A stretch of 64,000 nt of DNA, from contig NZ_JAVLAS010000001.1 of NCBI RefSeq assembly GCF_032190635.1, positions 1,736,001 through 1,800,000 on the forward strand. The letters run 5' to 3'. The notes beneath the pieces were generated by a model that searched no databases, had not been told where the DNA came from, and saw nothing but the letters and a program-made list of their open reading frames with translations. This document shows, piece after piece, positions 23,384 to 32,700 of this stretch (the first letter of the stretch is position 1; the number at the start of each line of letters is the position of its first letter). The position numbers and the translations under genes are program-made. The DNA comes from Levilactobacillus zymae (lineage in GTDB: Bacteria; Bacillota; Bacilli; Lactobacillales; Lactobacillaceae).

Positions 23384-24865
23384 TTATTTAGCCTTATCCA
23401 GCGCCGATACGTCGATCAAGCCCTTGAACAGGCCGTAAACGAACTCGTTGGGGTCAAATGGCCGTAAGTCACCAATCTGCTCACCCAGCCCGATAAACTT
23501 CACGGGCACGTGCAGTTCGTTGCGGATGGCCAGGACGATCCCCCCACGGGCGGTTCCGTCCAACTTGGTCAAGACGATCCCCGTCACGTCGGTGGATTCC
23601 TTGAACAGTTTGGCCTGCGTCAACGCATTTTGCCCGGTCGTGGCGTCCAGGACCAGTAACACTTCGTGCGGCGCCGTCGGAATCTCGCGGGTGATGATCC
23701 GCTTCATCTTCGCCAGCTCGTTCATCAGGTTGACCTTGTTTTGCAGCCGACCCGCGGTATCCACGAACAGGATGTCGTAGTCGTCACGTTTGGCCTTTTG
23801 CACGGCATCAAACACCACGGCCGCCGGATCGGACTGGGGTTTGCCGGTCACGATGTCGACGTCGGCGCGCTTGGCCCAGACGTCCAATTGCTCGGTTGCC
23901 CCGGCTCTAAAGGTATCGGCCGCCGCCAAGAGGACCTTCTTGCCCGCCTGGTGGTAACGGTTGGCCATCTTCCCGATGGTCGTGGTCTTGCCGACCCCGT
24001 TAACCCCGACGAACAGGATCACGGTCGGCCCTTCCTTGGCAAAGTTCAGGGCGTTGCTTTCTTCTTGACTACCGGCCTGGTCGTAAATTTCGACCATCTT
24101 TTCGACGATCACGTTTTGGACGTCCGCCGATTTCTTGGCGTTTTGCAGCTTGACCTCATCCCGTAACTCGTCGCTGAGCTTAACGGCCATGTCAAACCCG
24201 ACGTCGGCGCCGATCAGCGTTTCTTCCAAGTCGTCGAAGAAGCTTTCATCGACGTGACGGAAGTTTGCCAATAACGCGTTCAGTCGTTCCCCGAACGTGT
24301 GCCGGGTCTTCGCGAGGCCTTGATCGTAGAGCTGTTCGTCACTGGCCGGTTGGGCGTCACTGGTTGCCGTCGGTTCAGCCGGCGTGGTGCTGGTGCTTAG
24401 TGACGCCGTGCTGGTACTGCTCGTCGCACTGACCAAGCTTGGGGTCACCGCCGAAACGGCGGCCGCACTGGTCGTGGTCAGGCTCGCGGCATCGCTCGCG
24501 GAGGCACTACTCGTGGAGACCGTGGACGTTGCCGTCGAGGCCACACTCGTCACCGAGGTCGGTTGCGCACTCGCCGTGACCGTACTGGTCAAACTAGGCG
24601 TCGCCGTAGCCGCGGACACACTGGTTTCGCTGTCTTCACTGGCCGCACTAACCGAAATTGTCGATTCAGACGCCACGCTGGTCAGACTCGCGGGCGTGGC
24701 GGACGTTACGGCCGCGGTCGCTTGAGTCTCACTGGTACTGGTCTCGGCCGCACTCACACTCACACTCTCGCTGGATGTGCTGGTTTCACTGGTGACCGTT
24801 TCACTGGTCGGTGTTTCACTCGCCGGGTGTTTGGCCCGCCGGCGGAAAATATCAAATAATCCCAT
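23384..24865 (-). CDS. ftsY: Signal recognition particle receptor FtsY with long Ser/Thr/Ala-rich N-terminus
   Basis: The 493-residue SRP receptor has the NG GTPase core from about residue 180: GVNGVGKTTTIGKMA at 287-301, DTAGRLQNK and TKLDGTARGG. After a short start MGLFDIFRRRAKHP, residues 15-175 are almost entirely Ser, Thr, Ala, Val and some Glu, with repeated SETS and SVSA units. Normal FtsY A-domains are acidic and shorter, so this is an unusual, probably disordered linker. The ATG overlaps the smc stop as TAATG, so ftsY is coupled to smc. Confidence 0.95.
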   Translation of the reverse strand: MGLFDIFRRRAKHPASETPTSETVTSETSTSSESVSVSAAETSTSETQATAAVTSATPASLTSVASESTISVSAASEDSETSVSAATATPSLTSTVTASAQPTSVTSVASTATSTVSTSSASASDAASLTTTSAAAVSAVTPSLVSATSSTSTASLSTSTTPAEPTATSDAQPASDEQLYDQGLAKTRHTFGERLNALLANFRHVDESFFDDLEETLIGADVGFDMAVKLSDELRDEVKLQNAKKSADVQNVIVEKMVEIYDQAGSQEESNALNFAKEGPTVILFVGVNGVGKTTTIGKMANRYHQAGKKVLLAAADTFRAGATEQLDVWAKRADVDIVTGKPQSDPAAVVFDAVQKAKRDDYDILFVDTAGRLQNKVNLMNELAKMKRIITREIPTAPHEVLLVLDATTGQNALTQAKLFKESTDVTGIVLTKLDGTARGGIVLAIRNELHVPVKFIGLGEQIGDLRPFDPNEFVYGLFKGLIDVSALDKAK

Positions 24866-27800
24866 TATGCTTGCTTCCCTTCCGCAGTGGTTTCAGAATC
24901 TTGGTCCAAATCCACGGCCACCATCTTGGAGACCCCGGATTCTTGCATCGTCACCCCGTACAGCACGTCGGCTTGCACCATGGTTTCCTTCCGGTGGGTG
25001 ATCACGATGAATTGAGTTTGTGCCTGGAATTGATGAATGTAGCGCGCAAACCGGGTCACGTTGGCCGGATCCAGTGCCGCTTCGACCTCGTCTAAGATAC
25101 AAAACGGCACGGGTTGGACCTGTAGAATCGCAAATAACAGCGTAATCGCCGTTAACGCCCGTTCACCCCCGGACAAAAGGCCCATGTTCTGGAACTTCTT
25201 ACCCGGTGGCTGGGCCATAATGTCGATCCCGGTGGTCAGCAGATCGTCCGGAGCGGTCAAGACCAGCTCGGCCGTTCCCCCGTTAAACATCTGCTTAAAC
25301 GTGGCCGTAAACTTCTTGGCGATTTGGTCGAAACTAGTCTTAAACCGGTGCTTAACCTGGTCGTCTAATTCACTCATGGTAGCGGTCAATTGGTCCTTGG
25401 CCGTCAGTAAATCGTCCCGTTGCTGGGTCAAGAAGTCGTAGCGTTTGCGCACTTCGTGATACTCATCAATGGCGTTTAAGTTGACCGTGCCAATCTCGGC
25501 TAAGCCACGCTTCAACAACTTCAATTGGACGGCCAACTGGTCGGCCGGTAAGTCGCTGAGGTCTTTTTCGGCCGCGGCCAAACTCAGCTGGTACTTTTCC
25601 GATAATTGATTTTGTTGCTGGTCGATCAACGCGTCGATGCGTGTCTGGTTGACCTGCGCCGTTTTCAGATCGTCGTTCGCCACCTGCAACAAGCCGGTCG
25701 CTCGGTCGTTAGCCGTGTTGGCACTCGCCAGCTGGTCGTTGACCTGGGTCAATTGGTCATCGGCCGCGGTCAACGCCTGCTGAGTGGCTTGCTGCTGGTC
25801 CTGAGCGGCCTTGAGTTGTTTGGTGGCCTCGGCAGGCGTCAGGCCCTTTTGTTGGACCAGTCGTGCTTGCTCTTTGACCAGCCGCTGTTGGTTCGACTGA
25901 GCCGTTTGTAAATCGGCTTGATGTTGGCGCAACGTTTGTTGTTGCTGTTGCTGGCGTTCCTGGGCCCCGGCCAACCAAGTCTGCTTGGTCGTTAGCGTTT
26001 CACGCTGCGTCGTTTGCTGGTCGCTGGCCGTTTTGATTTGCGCCTGGAGCGTTTTTAAATCGGTCTCCTGTTGCGCGATGGCGGCCTGGCCCTGCGTAAT
26101 CTTGGCCTGGAGTTCGGCATCGGTGGTTCCCGGTGCCGCCCCGGCCGTTTGCTGGAGTTCCACCTGTGCGGCTTGTAACTGCCGTTGCGCCTGCTGCGCC
26201 GCGGTCTGGGCAGCGGCCAGTTGGTCGTCGAGTTGGCGACACTGCGGGTGCAGGTCATTGAGCTGAGCCTGAAGCGTCTGTGTTCGTTGTTCGCTGGCCT
26301 GTAAGGCGTCGCGTTGGGCCTTGACCTTAGCTTCCTGGTCGCGCAACTGGTCGGCCATGGTGGTCAACGACGCTTGCAGTTGCTCAAGTTCTTGGCGTTG
26401 CCGCAAGACGCTGGTGTGCGATTGACGGGCTTGGCCCCCGGTAATCGCCCCGCTGGCGCTGACCACATCACCGGCCAGACTGACCACCCGGTAACGGTGG
26501 TGAATCTGACGACTGATGGCCACCGCGGAGTCCAGATCGGTCGCTAAGATGGTGGTCCCCAACAGGTAGTTGAGGATCGGTTGGGCGTCGCTGGCGATAG
26601 TCACTAGGTCACTACCGACCCCCACGAAACCGTTCAGCCGAGCGAGTTGGTTACGCGTGGTGGCGTCGAGTTGGCGTTGGCGCACCGTGGTCACGGGCAG
26701 AAAGGTCGCCCGGCCGGCGCGGTGCTCGCGCAGATACTGCACGGCCTGCTTCGCCGTGGCTTCATCGGTCACCACGACCTGTTGCAGCTGACCGCCCAAC
26801 GCATATTCGATCGCGGTGGTATAGTCTTGCGGCACTTGTAGTAGCTCCGAGACGGCGCCCAAAAGGCCGGTGAACCGGTCGCGCTGGCGTAAGATAGCCC
26901 GCACGCCCTGATAGAACCCACCGTATTCCGTGAGTGCCGCCTGTTGACTGGCCACCTTAGTCTTGGCCCGTTGGTAGACCTCTAAAGCCGCCTGCCAATT
27001 GCGTTGGAGTTGGTGGTACTGCTGTTGATGCTGTTGATATTGGCCCGCCTCGGCGTCATTGGCTTGTTCGGCCTGACTGAGTTGGTCGTGGGCCGCCGTT
27101 GCCTGGACCTGTAAGTCGGCAGCGGTTTGCTTCGTCGTTTGCGCGGTCGCCTGCAACTCGGCCAATTGGGCACTCAGACGTTTACCCCGTTGCTGTTGGC
27201 GCTCCTGGTCCTGTTGCAGGTATTGCCGTTGGTTCCGCCACGCGGCGACCTGTTGCTTCTGGTCGAAATAGGCCGTCCGCAGGCTTTCCAAGCGGTCACG
27301 TAATTGGTCGATAACCTGATCGCTGGTCGCGTCCTGCAGCGTCTTGATCTCGGCTTGATGAGTCGTAATGGTCGCTTGTAAATCGCTTAACGCGGTCTTT
27401 TCGGCCGCAATGCTTTCAGTGAGGTCCGCCACCCGCTGTTCGGTCGTGGCAAGCTCCTGGGCTAAGCGGGCTTGTTGGGTCGCCTGGTTACGCCGCTGCT
27501 CACCGGACAAATTGACCTGACCCTGCCGTTGTTCCACCAGTTGCGTGGCCGTAACTAGTTGGGCTTGCAGGTCGTCTTTTTGGGCCAATAACGCTTTTTG
27601 TTGCCGCTGTAAGGTTTGAACCTTTTGCCCGTGTTGCTGTTGGGCATATTGTTGTTCGTGAACTAGCCCCTTCTTTTGCCGCACCGCCTTATCCAAGTCG
27701 GCCTTTTGCGCCATCTCGGTGTGCAGTTGGCGGACTAACTGGGTTCGGTCTAGAACTTCGAACCGTTTCTTTTGGGCCAAATAATCTTGTGCCAAGTCAC

Positions 27801-28425
27801 TTTGCTGTTCCAGCGGCGTTAGTCGTCCCTCGAGTTCGGCAATGATGTCTTCGACTCGGTGTAAGTTACCCATGGTCTCATCGAGTTCACGTTCAGCCTT
27901 TTCCTTGTGCTTACGGTACTTGTACACGCCGGCGACTTCCTCGATGATGCTGCGCCGATCCTCGGGCTTACTATTGAAGATGGCCGCCACGCGCCCTTGC
28001 GAAATGATCGAAAAGGAATCTTGTCCCATCCCCGAATCCATCAACAATTCGGTGATATCCTTTAACCGGCAGTTTTGGCCGTTGATCAGGTACTCACTTT
28101 CCCCGGTACGGTAGAGCCGACGACTGATGGTTAATTCCGTGTAGGCGCTCTTGAGATAGTGGTCACTGTTGTCCAGCGTGATGGCCACCGACGCCCGGTT
28201 GAGCGCGTGGCGATCTGAGGAGCCCCCGAAAATGATATCGGGCATCTTGGTGCCCCGCAGGCTCTTGGCTGATTGTTCGCCTAGAACCCAGCGTACCGCT
28301 TCGGCAATGTTACTTTTCCCGCTACCGTTCGGACCGACGATGCCGGTCATCCCCGGCAAAAAGTCAATTCGGGTCTTGTCCGCAAAGGACTTGAACCCGC
28401 TAATTTCTAGTGTCTTTAACCGCAT
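24865..28425 (-). CDS. smc: Chromosome segregation protein SMC
   Basis: The 1186-residue SMC ATPase forms the core of bacterial condensin. It has the Walker A GPNGSGKSNIAEAVRW near residues 32-47, two long glutamine-rich coiled coils around the central hinge (about 500-680), and the C-terminal signature LLSGGERALTAITLLFA followed by Walker B FCILDEVEAALDPAN. It lies between rnc and ftsY, the common Firmicutes order. Length is normal for the family. Confidence 0.98.
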   Translation of the reverse strand: MRLKTLEISGFKSFADKTRIDFLPGMTGIVGPNGSGKSNIAEAVRWVLGEQSAKSLRGTKMPDIIFGGSSDRHALNRASVAITLDNSDHYLKSAYTELTISRRLYRTGESEYLINGQNCRLKDITELLMDSGMGQDSFSIISQGRVAAIFNSKPEDRRSIIEEVAGVYKYRKHKEKAERELDETMGNLHRVEDIIAELEGRLTPLEQQSDLAQDYLAQKKRFEVLDRTQLVRQLHTEMAQKADLDKAVRQKKGLVHEQQYAQQQHGQKVQTLQRQQKALLAQKDDLQAQLVTATQLVEQRQGQVNLSGEQRRNQATQQARLAQELATTEQRVADLTESIAAEKTALSDLQATITTHQAEIKTLQDATSDQVIDQLRDRLESLRTAYFDQKQQVAAWRNQRQYLQQDQERQQQRGKRLSAQLAELQATAQTTKQTAADLQVQATAAHDQLSQAEQANDAEAGQYQQHQQQYHQLQRNWQAALEVYQRAKTKVASQQAALTEYGGFYQGVRAILRQRDRFTGLLGAVSELLQVPQDYTTAIEYALGGQLQQVVVTDEATAKQAVQYLREHRAGRATFLPVTTVRQRQLDATTRNQLARLNGFVGVGSDLVTIASDAQPILNYLLGTTILATDLDSAVAISRQIHHRYRVVSLAGDVVSASGAITGGQARQSHTSVLRQRQELEQLQASLTTMADQLRDQEAKVKAQRDALQASEQRTQTLQAQLNDLHPQCRQLDDQLAAAQTAAQQAQRQLQAAQVELQQTAGAAPGTTDAELQAKITQGQAAIAQQETDLKTLQAQIKTASDQQTTQRETLTTKQTWLAGAQERQQQQQQTLRQHQADLQTAQSNQQRLVKEQARLVQQKGLTPAEATKQLKAAQDQQQATQQALTAADDQLTQVNDQLASANTANDRATGLLQVANDDLKTAQVNQTRIDALIDQQQNQLSEKYQLSLAAAEKDLSDLPADQLAVQLKLLKRGLAEIGTVNLNAIDEYHEVRKRYDFLTQQRDDLLTAKDQLTATMSELDDQVKHRFKTSFDQIAKKFTATFKQMFNGGTAELVLTAPDDLLTTGIDIMAQPPGKKFQNMGLLSGGERALTAITLLFAILQVQPVPFCILDEVEAALDPANVTRFARYIHQFQAQTQFIVITHRKETMVQADVLYGVTMQESGVSKMVAVDLDQDSETTAEGKQA

Positions 28426-28437
28426 CGTGAGCCATCC

Positions 28438-29136
28438 TTATTCTTCTGCTTTTAAGTTTTCTAGAGCGTGACGGGCGGCGTTTTGCTCCGCGTGCTTCTT
28501 GGAATGCCCCGTCCCCTGTCCCAGGAGTTTATCGTTGACGTAGACCGCGACCTTGAAGGCCAGGTCGTTATCCGGTCCCTCTTCGTCGAGCAAGCGGTAG
28601 TCGATATTGACGGCACCGTGTTGTTGGACCAGCTCCTGTAACTCCGTTTTATGATCGAAAAATTCGTCAAATCGGCCTTCGTCGAGCTTAGGGAAGACTA
28701 CCTGGGTAACGAAGCGCACCACCGTTTCCAGACCTTGGTCCAGATACAGTGCCCCGATGAAGGATTCGAAGATGTCGCAGAGCAAAGAATCGCGTTGCCG
28801 GGCTTGAGCCTTTTCCTCACCCTTACCCAACCGAATGTATTGGTCAAAGTGACACTCACGCGCAAAACTGGCAAAACTATTTTCGTTGACCATCGCCGCC
28901 CGTAACCGGGTCAGCCGGCCCTGAGGCATCTGCGGATAGCGCCGGAAGATGTAATTGGAGACCACCAGCTGCATGACGGCGTCCCCTAAAAACTCGATCC
29001 GTTCGTAAAATTTCAGCCCTTGATTCGGGTGTTCGTTGACGTACGACGCCTGGGTAAAGGCCTCGTCGAGTAAGGCTTGATTCTGAATGTGTATATCGAA
29101 ATTATCGGCTAATTCTTGATTTAATCCTGCAATCAC
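28438..29136 (-). CDS. rnc: Ribonuclease III
   Basis: This 232-residue double-strand RNase processes rRNA precursors and structured mRNAs. The nuclease domain has the signature RIEFLGDAVMQLV near residues 45-57 with the catalytic acidic residues, and a second cluster CDIFESFIGALYLDQG near 113-128. A C-terminal dsRNA-binding domain ends GTGHSKKHAEQNAARHAL. The start is GTG at 29136. It heads rnc-smc-ftsY, close behind acpP. Confidence 0.97.
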   Translation of the reverse strand: MIAGLNQELADNFDIHIQNQALLDEAFTQASYVNEHPNQGLKFYERIEFLGDAVMQLVVSNYIFRRYPQMPQGRLTRLRAAMVNENSFASFARECHFDQYIRLGKGEEKAQARQRDSLLCDIFESFIGALYLDQGLETVVRFVTQVVFPKLDEGRFDEFFDHKTELQELVQQHGAVNIDYRLLDEEGPDNDLAFKVAVYVNDKLLGQGTGHSKKHAEQNAARHALENLKAEE

Positions 29137-29167
29137 GTGCCATTCCTCATTTCTTTTGGTTAGATTG

Positions 29168-29200
29168 AAAAAGCCCGGGACGAAAGGTTGCGGCCCGGAC
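29168..29200 (-). terminator. Terminator between acpP and rnc
   Basis: GCCCGGG (29173-29179) and CCCGGAC (29194-29200) form the stem; five T follow on the minus strand. Confidence 0.7.
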
Positions 29201-29211
29201 TCGCTCAGTAC

Positions 29212-29463
29212 TTATTTTTGTTCGCCTTGGTGGGCGACGATGTAGTCGACCACTTCACCAATGGTGTTTAGCTTTTCGGCATCTTCGTCGGAAATCTCGG
29301 CCCCGAACGTATCTTCTAACTCTAAGACGAATTCGACGAAGTCAATGGAGTCCGCGTCTAAGTCCTGCTTGAAGTTGAGCTGTTCGTTGATTTGATCCCG
29401 GTCGACTTCGAACCGATCCGCAATAATGTCCGCAATTTTATCGAAAATCTCTGCTTTTGTCAT
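29212..29463 (-). CDS. acpP: Acyl carrier protein
   Basis: This 83-residue acidic protein carries the phosphopantetheine attachment serine in DADSIDFVEF near residue 38 (DSID instead of the usual DSLD). It carries acyl chains in fatty acid and phospholipid synthesis and sits beside plsX. ATG at 29463 follows GAGGG by seven bases; a longer frame to 29490 is less likely. Confidence 0.95.
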   Translation of the reverse strand: MTKAEIFDKIADIIADRFEVDRDQINEQLNFKQDLDADSIDFVEFVLELEDTFGAEISDEDAEKLNTIGEVVDYIVAHQGEQK

Positions 29464-29539
29464 GTCCAATCCCTCGCTCACAGTATTCAAATAGTAGTCT
29501 AACCGTTTTTAACGACCTTGTCTAGCAGATTCTGTGCCA

Positions 29540-30574
29540 CTACTTGAGCGTGGCCTTCAGCTCCGCCATTTGGTCCGTGTGTTGGTCGAAGTAGGTCACC
29601 AATTGTTGAGCACTATCCGTCTTCAAGAGCTCGCGAATTTGGCCAATCGTGTTCTTCACGGTCGGTGCCTTGGTCGACCCGTGAGTCTTAACCACCGGGG
29701 CCTTTAAGCCGAGTAATACGGCGCCCCCGTACTGGGAATAGTCCATGGCGGCTTGGACGTTGTGGAAAACCGGCTTCAAGAGCCCGGCCCCAATTTTACC
29801 TCCTAGACCACCACTCATAATCTCGCCCTTGATGAGCTTAAGCATGGACAGGGCCGTGCCTTCGATGGCCTTGAGCGTGGCGTTACCGGTAAACCCGTCG
29901 GTAACCACCACGTCGGCGGCCCCGTTTAAAAGTTCGCGTGATTCGACATTACCCACGAAGTTCAGCTCATCCATCCGAGCTAACGCGTCGTGGATCGCCC
30001 GGTGATTCTGATCGCCCTTGTCGGCCTCGGTCCCGTTGTTGAGCAGACCGATTCGAGGGTTGGTTACGTGCATCACGGATTGCGCGTAGTACTGGCCCAT
30101 GACCGCGTATTGGACCACGTTAAACGGCTTGGTATCGGCGTTCGCCCCCACGTCGAGCATCACAAAGCTCGATTGGTCGGGCTTCCGCAACACGGGTAAC
30201 GTGGTGGTCAATCCGGGCCGGTCGATGCCCTTGATGCGACCCACGATCAGTAAGCCGGCGGTCAAAACGGCCCCGGTGTTGCCGGCCGAAAAGAAGGCGT
30301 CGGCCCGGCCTTCGCGGACCGCCGTAGCGGCTAACACGATGCTCGAGTCCTTCTTGCGGCGCACGGCACGCACGGGTTCGTCACCCATCTCGATGACCTC
30401 GCTGGCCGGCACCAGTTCAATGCGCGTGGTGTCGTGCAGCAGGGGTTGAACCTGGTCCGGTTTTCCGTACAGTAAGAAGTCTAAATCGGGGTAGGCGTCG
30501 CGCGCTAACTCGATTCCCTTGACGATTTCGGCGGGGGCGTAGTCGCCACCCATGGCGTCAACGGCAATTTTCAT
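29540..30574 (-). CDS. plsX: Phosphate acyltransferase PlsX
   Basis: The 344-residue enzyme makes acyl-phosphate from acyl-ACP for the PlsY step of phospholipid synthesis. It starts MKIAVDAMGGDYAPAEIVKG, has FFSAGNTGAVLT near residue 93 and DVVVTDGFTGN near 222, all family hallmarks. It sits between recG and acpP, as in Bacillus. Confidence 0.97.
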   Translation of the reverse strand: MKIAVDAMGGDYAPAEIVKGIELARDAYPDLDFLLYGKPDQVQPLLHDTTRIELVPASEVIEMGDEPVRAVRRKKDSSIVLAATAVREGRADAFFSAGNTGAVLTAGLLIVGRIKGIDRPGLTTTLPVLRKPDQSSFVMLDVGANADTKPFNVVQYAVMGQYYAQSVMHVTNPRIGLLNNGTEADKGDQNHRAIHDALARMDELNFVGNVESRELLNGAADVVVTDGFTGNATLKAIEGTALSMLKLIKGEIMSGGLGGKIGAGLLKPVFHNVQAAMDYSQYGGAVLLGLKAPVVKTHGSTKAPTVKNTIGQIRELLKTDSAQQLVTYFDQHTDQMAELKATLK

Positions 30575-30593
30575 ATAGAGTTCGTCTCCTTTT

Positions 30594-32627
30594 TTAATCC
30601 ATAGTGGTGGTTTGGTGCGCCGTGGTCGTTAGAAACGCCGCCACGGCTAGATTGGCGTCTTGATTCTCCCAGTCGGGTTCGTCGACCACGGTCTTGGCCA
30701 CCTGTTGGGCAGCGCTCAAGATGTTCAGGTCGGCCACCGGGTCGCCAACCTTAAAGTCGGGCACCCCGGACTGGCGCCGACCCAAGACATCCCCGGCCCC
30801 CCGCAGTTCGAGGTCCTTTTGGGACAACACGAACCCGTCGGTGGTACTGGTCATGGTGGTCATCCGCTCGATGGCTAGCTGGTTCTTGGGGTCGGCGATC
30901 AGGATACAGGTCGAGGCCTTCTTGCCCCGCCCAACCCGGCCGCGCAACTGGTGTAACTGGGCCAAGCCAAAGTGGTCGGCGTCGTAGATCAACATCAACG
31001 TGGCGTTGGGCACGTCGACACCGACCTCGATCACGGTCGTGGCCACCAAGACCTGAAATTCGTTGGCCTTAAAGGCGGCCATGATGGTATTTTTCTCGTC
31101 GTTTTTCATCCGACCGTGTAACAGGCCCACCTTGTAGCGCGGTTCAAATTCCGCCTTGAACCGCTCGTAGATGGCCTCGGCATTTTTCATGTCAACCGCC
31201 TCGGATTCCTCGATCAACGGTGTGACCACGTAGGCCTGCGACCCGGCGGCCAGTTCGTCCTTGACCCGCCGCAACATGGTACTTTCCTGATTGCTGCGAA
31301 TCCAGGTGGTCTGGATCGGTTGGCGACCGGCCGGCAGTTCGTTGATCACCGACACGTCCATCTCCCCGTAGGCCGTGATGGCCAAAGTCCGCGGGATTGG
31401 CGTGGCGGTCATCGCTAAGATGTCGGGCTGGGCACCCTTTTGCCGCAGGGCCTGGCGTTGATTCACCCCGAAACGGTGTTGTTCATCAATCACCGCTAAG
31501 CCCAAGTGATGGTAATGGACCTCGGGTTGGATCAACGCGTGGGTCCCCACCACTAAGTTTACCTCACCATTGGCGATTTGCGGGAGTAAAACCTTCCGTG
31601 CGGCCGGTTTGGTGGCGCCGGTCAGTAACGCCACGTTCACGGGAAAGTCCGCAAACAGCTTCGCCAGGTTATTGGCGTGCTGTTCGGCCAGGATTTCCGT
31701 GGGAGCCATCAACACCGTCTGCGCGCCGGCCGTAATGGCGGCGTACATCGCGATGGCGGCCACCACGGTCTTACCGCTCCCCACGTCCCCCTGCAGCAGG
31801 CGGTTCATGTGGATCGGCCGCTTCAGATCGTAGCAAATCTCATTGACCACCTTTTTCTGTGCGGTGGTTAATTCGTAAGGTAGGCTGGCAATAAAGGCCT
31901 TCAACCGTGGTAAATCATAGGCTAATTGTTGCCCATACAGGGTGTGATCCTGCTGCTTCATGATCTGTAAGCGCAGCTCGAACAGGAAAAATTCCTCGAA
32001 CTTGGCCGTCCGCCGGGCCGCGGCGGCCGCGGTCGCATTGGCCGGAAAATGCATGTCGTGAATCATTTGCTTGCGGTGCAGCAACCGGTACTGATCGCGC
32101 ACGGCGGCGGGAATTAAATCCACGATGACCGGTGCGTAGGCCTCGTAGGCGGCCGTGACCAGCTTTTTAATCGTGGCCTGGCGAATCTCCTTGTTGGCCG
32201 GGTAAATCGACCCCATGGCCCCGTTGGCGCTGCTGAGGATCTTCATGCCGGACAGGCTTTGGCGCTTGGCGTCGAAGCGCCCGTAGACCACCAGTTGGCC
32301 ACCCGTTTCGATCTGGTCGCGAAGCCACGGTTGATTGAAGAAGGTCACCGGGATCACGTTGTGGTCGTCCAGCAACAGCCGAAAGTTCAGGCGGGTCTTC
32401 TTCCGACCAAACCGGGTCAACACCGGTTCGGCCGCCACGGTCCCCTTTAAGGTAACCTTGGCCTGATCGGTCAGTTCGCTGGGGTCCTTGGCCTGCAGGT
32501 CCTCGTAACGGAACGGAAAATAGGTCAACAGGTCGTTGATGTTTTCAATGTCCAATTCCTTTAGCGCTTGGACCCGCTTCGGTCCCACCCCGCTTAATTC
32601 GCTAACCGCATCGTTTAAACTCGCCAT
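30594..32627 (-). CDS. recG: ATP-dependent DNA helicase RecG
   Basis: The 677-residue helicase reverses stalled replication forks and processes branched DNA. It has an N-terminal wedge/OB domain, Walker A QGDVGSGKTVVAAIA near residues 283-297, the DEQH box VIDEQHRFGVNQRQ, and the late helicase motifs TTVIEVGVDVPNA and QLRGRVGRG. It lies after fakA and before plsX. Length is normal. Confidence 0.97.
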   Translation of the reverse strand: MASLNDAVSELSGVGPKRVQALKELDIENINDLLTYFPFRYEDLQAKDPSELTDQAKVTLKGTVAAEPVLTRFGRKKTRLNFRLLLDDHNVIPVTFFNQPWLRDQIETGGQLVVYGRFDAKRQSLSGMKILSSANGAMGSIYPANKEIRQATIKKLVTAAYEAYAPVIVDLIPAAVRDQYRLLHRKQMIHDMHFPANATAAAAARRTAKFEEFFLFELRLQIMKQQDHTLYGQQLAYDLPRLKAFIASLPYELTTAQKKVVNEICYDLKRPIHMNRLLQGDVGSGKTVVAAIAMYAAITAGAQTVLMAPTEILAEQHANNLAKLFADFPVNVALLTGATKPAARKVLLPQIANGEVNLVVGTHALIQPEVHYHHLGLAVIDEQHRFGVNQRQALRQKGAQPDILAMTATPIPRTLAITAYGEMDVSVINELPAGRQPIQTTWIRSNQESTMLRRVKDELAAGSQAYVVTPLIEESEAVDMKNAEAIYERFKAEFEPRYKVGLLHGRMKNDEKNTIMAAFKANEFQVLVATTVIEVGVDVPNATLMLIYDADHFGLAQLHQLRGRVGRGKKASTCILIADPKNQLAIERMTTMTSTTDGFVLSQKDLELRGAGDVLGRRQSGVPDFKVGDPVADLNILSAAQQVAKTVVDEPDWENQDANLAVAAFLTTTAHQTTTMD

Positions 32628-32654
32628 CGTTTTCGACCTCCTTACCGTCTATGA

Positions 32655-32685
32655 TAAAAAAGATTGGACACGGATGTCCAATCTT
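32655..32685 (-). terminator. Terminator between fakA and recG
   Basis: AAGATTGGACA (32660-32670) pairs with TGTCCAATCTT (32675-32685). On the minus strand six T follow; the A/T flanks make it usable in both directions. Confidence 0.85.
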
Positions 32686-32700
32686 TTAAGGGAATCGTGG

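Noticed and set aside
24384..24725. Plus-strand frame opposite the FtsY low-complexity region
   Set aside because: Repetitive Val/Ala/Leu composition follows directly from the repeated Ser/Thr/Ala codons on the other strand.
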